6,498 nucleotides of DNA from Thermoplasmata archaeon. GTDB lineage: Archaea > Thermoplasmatota > Thermoplasmata > Thermoplasmatales > Thermoplasmataceae. Positions 5,480 through 6,498 of the stretch are shown piece by piece. A model generated the notes under the pieces. That model saw nothing but the letters and a program-made list of their open reading frames with translations. It was not told the DNA's origin and ran no database searches. Made by a program: the position numbers and the translations under genes. Numbering within the stretch: the stretch's first letter is position 1; each line of letters begins with the position of its first letter. Where the stretch lies: NCBI GenBank assembly GCA_021835265.1, contig JAKBQK010000379.1, forward strand, positions 1-6,498, given 5' to 3'.

Positions 5480-5929
5480 ATGAAAGGATACTCATTAAAT
5501 GAAATACCGGAAAAATCTGCCAGATCCATAAGGAAGAACTGTAACATCTCCCTGAAGGATGCAGTAAATATAGCACATAATCTGAAAGGAATGAACCTCT
5601 CAAAGGCAGAGGCACTTCTAGATGATGTAATGAACAAGCAGAGACCAATAAAATATTTTAGATATCTGGATTCAGTATCACACAGGAAGGGATATGGTCC
5701 TGGTAGATACCCTGTCAGAGCAGTCAAGCAATTCAAAACACTGATAGATAACGTGAAAGCTAATGCGGAATTCAAGGGGCTAGATACGGACTCACTAAGG
5801 ATAAGCTTAATAACAGCAAATAAAGGACCAATGCTGAAGAGATTCACACCTAAGGCATATGGGAGAGCTGGTGCGAACAACAGGGATATGGTTCATCTCT
5901 CCATTGTTGTAGAGGAGGTTGAAGAATGA
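5480..5929 (+). CDS. rpl22: 50S ribosomal protein L22 (uL22)
   Basis: 149 residues, normal for archaeal L22. It opens with the family's [21 protein letters not shown] helix region, continues with [22 protein letters not shown], and ends in the long beta-hairpin [17 protein letters not shown] that lines the nascent-chain tunnel, plus an acidic tail. It starts six bases after the S19 stop. The ribosome binding site AAGTGAT (5468-5474) is the weakest in the operon. The stop overlaps the S3 start as ATGA. Confidence 0.97.
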   Translation: MKGYSLNEIPEKSARSIRKNCNISLKDAVNIAHNLKGMNLSKAEALLDDVMNKQRPIKYFRYLDSVSHRKGYGPGRYPVRAVKQFKTLIDNVKANAEFKGLDTDSLRISLITANKGPMLKRFTPKAYGRAGANNRDMVHLSIVVEEVEE

Positions 5930-6498
5930 AAGAGAGAAAGTTCATTAACGAAAGTATAAAAAGACTTCTCGTTTCAGAATATGTCAGGAAAGAAACGGAC
6001 AGTGCTGGCTTCGGTGGAATTGAAATGAAGAGAAATCTTCTTGATACATCAATACAGCTAGTGGTAAACAAACCGGGTCTTGTCATAGGCAGAAGGGGAT
6101 CAAAGGTTCAGGAGATTGAAGAGACACTAAAGAATAGATTCAAAATTGAAGGCCCAAGGATAGAAGTCAAGGAGGTAAAGAACCCTGACCTTAATCCGCA
6201 GATCGTTTCAAAGAAGATTGCAATGTCTCTTGAGAAAGGATGGGCCTACAGAAAGGCAGGAAACACTGCACTGAGAAGAATTATTGAAAGCAATGCAAGG
6301 GGCGTAATGATCAAGATCGGTGGAAAGATATCCGGTGAAAGAGCCAGAAGCCAAAAATTCTTCTTTGGTTCGATAAAGTACTCTGGTGAACCTGCAAGAA
6401 GTGGTATAGAATATGGTTTCTCAACAGCAAAGCTGAAACTTGGAATCATAGGGGTTTCTGTCAGAATACTGAACTGGGACTACAAGCTTCCAGATGAT
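5926..6498 (+). CDS. rps3: 30S ribosomal protein S3 (uS3), 3' truncated
   Basis: The frame opens at ATG 5926 and stays open to the window edge, giving 191 residues. The N-terminus [21 protein letters not shown] and the type II KH domain with [13 protein letters not shown] (GRRG at 55-58, the RNA-binding GxxG loop) are clear. The C-terminal domain follows with [35 protein letters not shown] and the [10 protein letters not shown] strand, ending at YKLPDD near the typical archaeal end of the conserved part. Only a variable tail of a few dozen residues should be missing. S3 lines the mRNA entry channel. GAGGAGGT (5912-5919), inside the L22 end, is a strong ribosome binding site. Confidence 0.96.
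   Translation, partial: MKERKFINESIKRLLVSEYVRKETDSAGFGGIEMKRNLLDTSIQLVVNKPGLVIGRRGSKVQEIEETLKNRFKIEGPRIEVKEVKNPDLNPQIVSKKIAMSLEKGWAYRKAGNTALRRIIESNARGVMIKIGGKISGERARSQKFFFGSIKYSGEPARSGIEYGFSTAKLKLGIIGVSVRILNWDYKLPDD

Noticed and set aside
5377..5880. Minus-strand 167-residue open frame opposite S19 and L22
   Set aside because: It lies fully opposite two well-conserved ribosomal genes, matches no family I recognise, and has no promoter or ribosome binding site of note. It is a frame shadow.

Overview
The window is chromosomal DNA from an archaeon. The evidence is the archaeal-type ribosomal proteins in the order L3-L4-L23-L2-S19-L22-S3, archaeal TATA boxes about 26 bases upstream of start codons, and a bacterio-opsin-activator (Bat)-type HTH regulator. 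AT-rich composition, heavy AGA/AGG arginine use, and a mix of leaderless genes with genes carrying GGAGGTGA-like ribosome binding sites suggest Thermoplasmatales or close relatives. That placement is from memory of the protein sequences, not from a search.

Left part (1-2104), four accessory or metabolic genes: (i) the C-terminal part of a CCG-domain iron-sulfur protein, truncated by the window edge; (ii) an isochorismatase-family cysteine hydrolase, probably leaderless; (iii) on the minus strand, an 86-residue protein resembling small dimeric alpha/beta-barrel families; (iv) divergent from it, a Bat-type transcription regulator. Genes ii and iii converge on an AT-rich region with a small inverted repeat. 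Genes iii and iv diverge from one TATA element that reads well in both directions, next to a perfect 6-6-6 inverted repeat that looks like an operator.

Right part (2105-6498), the head of the large archaeal ribosomal protein (S10/spc-type) operon: a 210-base non-coding stretch with a TATA box and a predicted leader of about 94 bases, then L3, L4, L23, L2, S19, L22 and the first 191 codons of S3, which runs off the window. Genes are 2-9 bases apart or overlap as ATGA (L4/L23, L2/S19, L22/S3). All are full length with conserved family signatures, so this is an ordinary, functional housekeeping operon.

No clearly new biological system is visible. The items most worth a second look are the shared divergent promoter with its dyad, the unexplained structure in the L3 leader (a possible 17-codon upstream ORF, a 14-bp palindrome, a degenerate direct repeat), and a basic N-terminal extension on S19.
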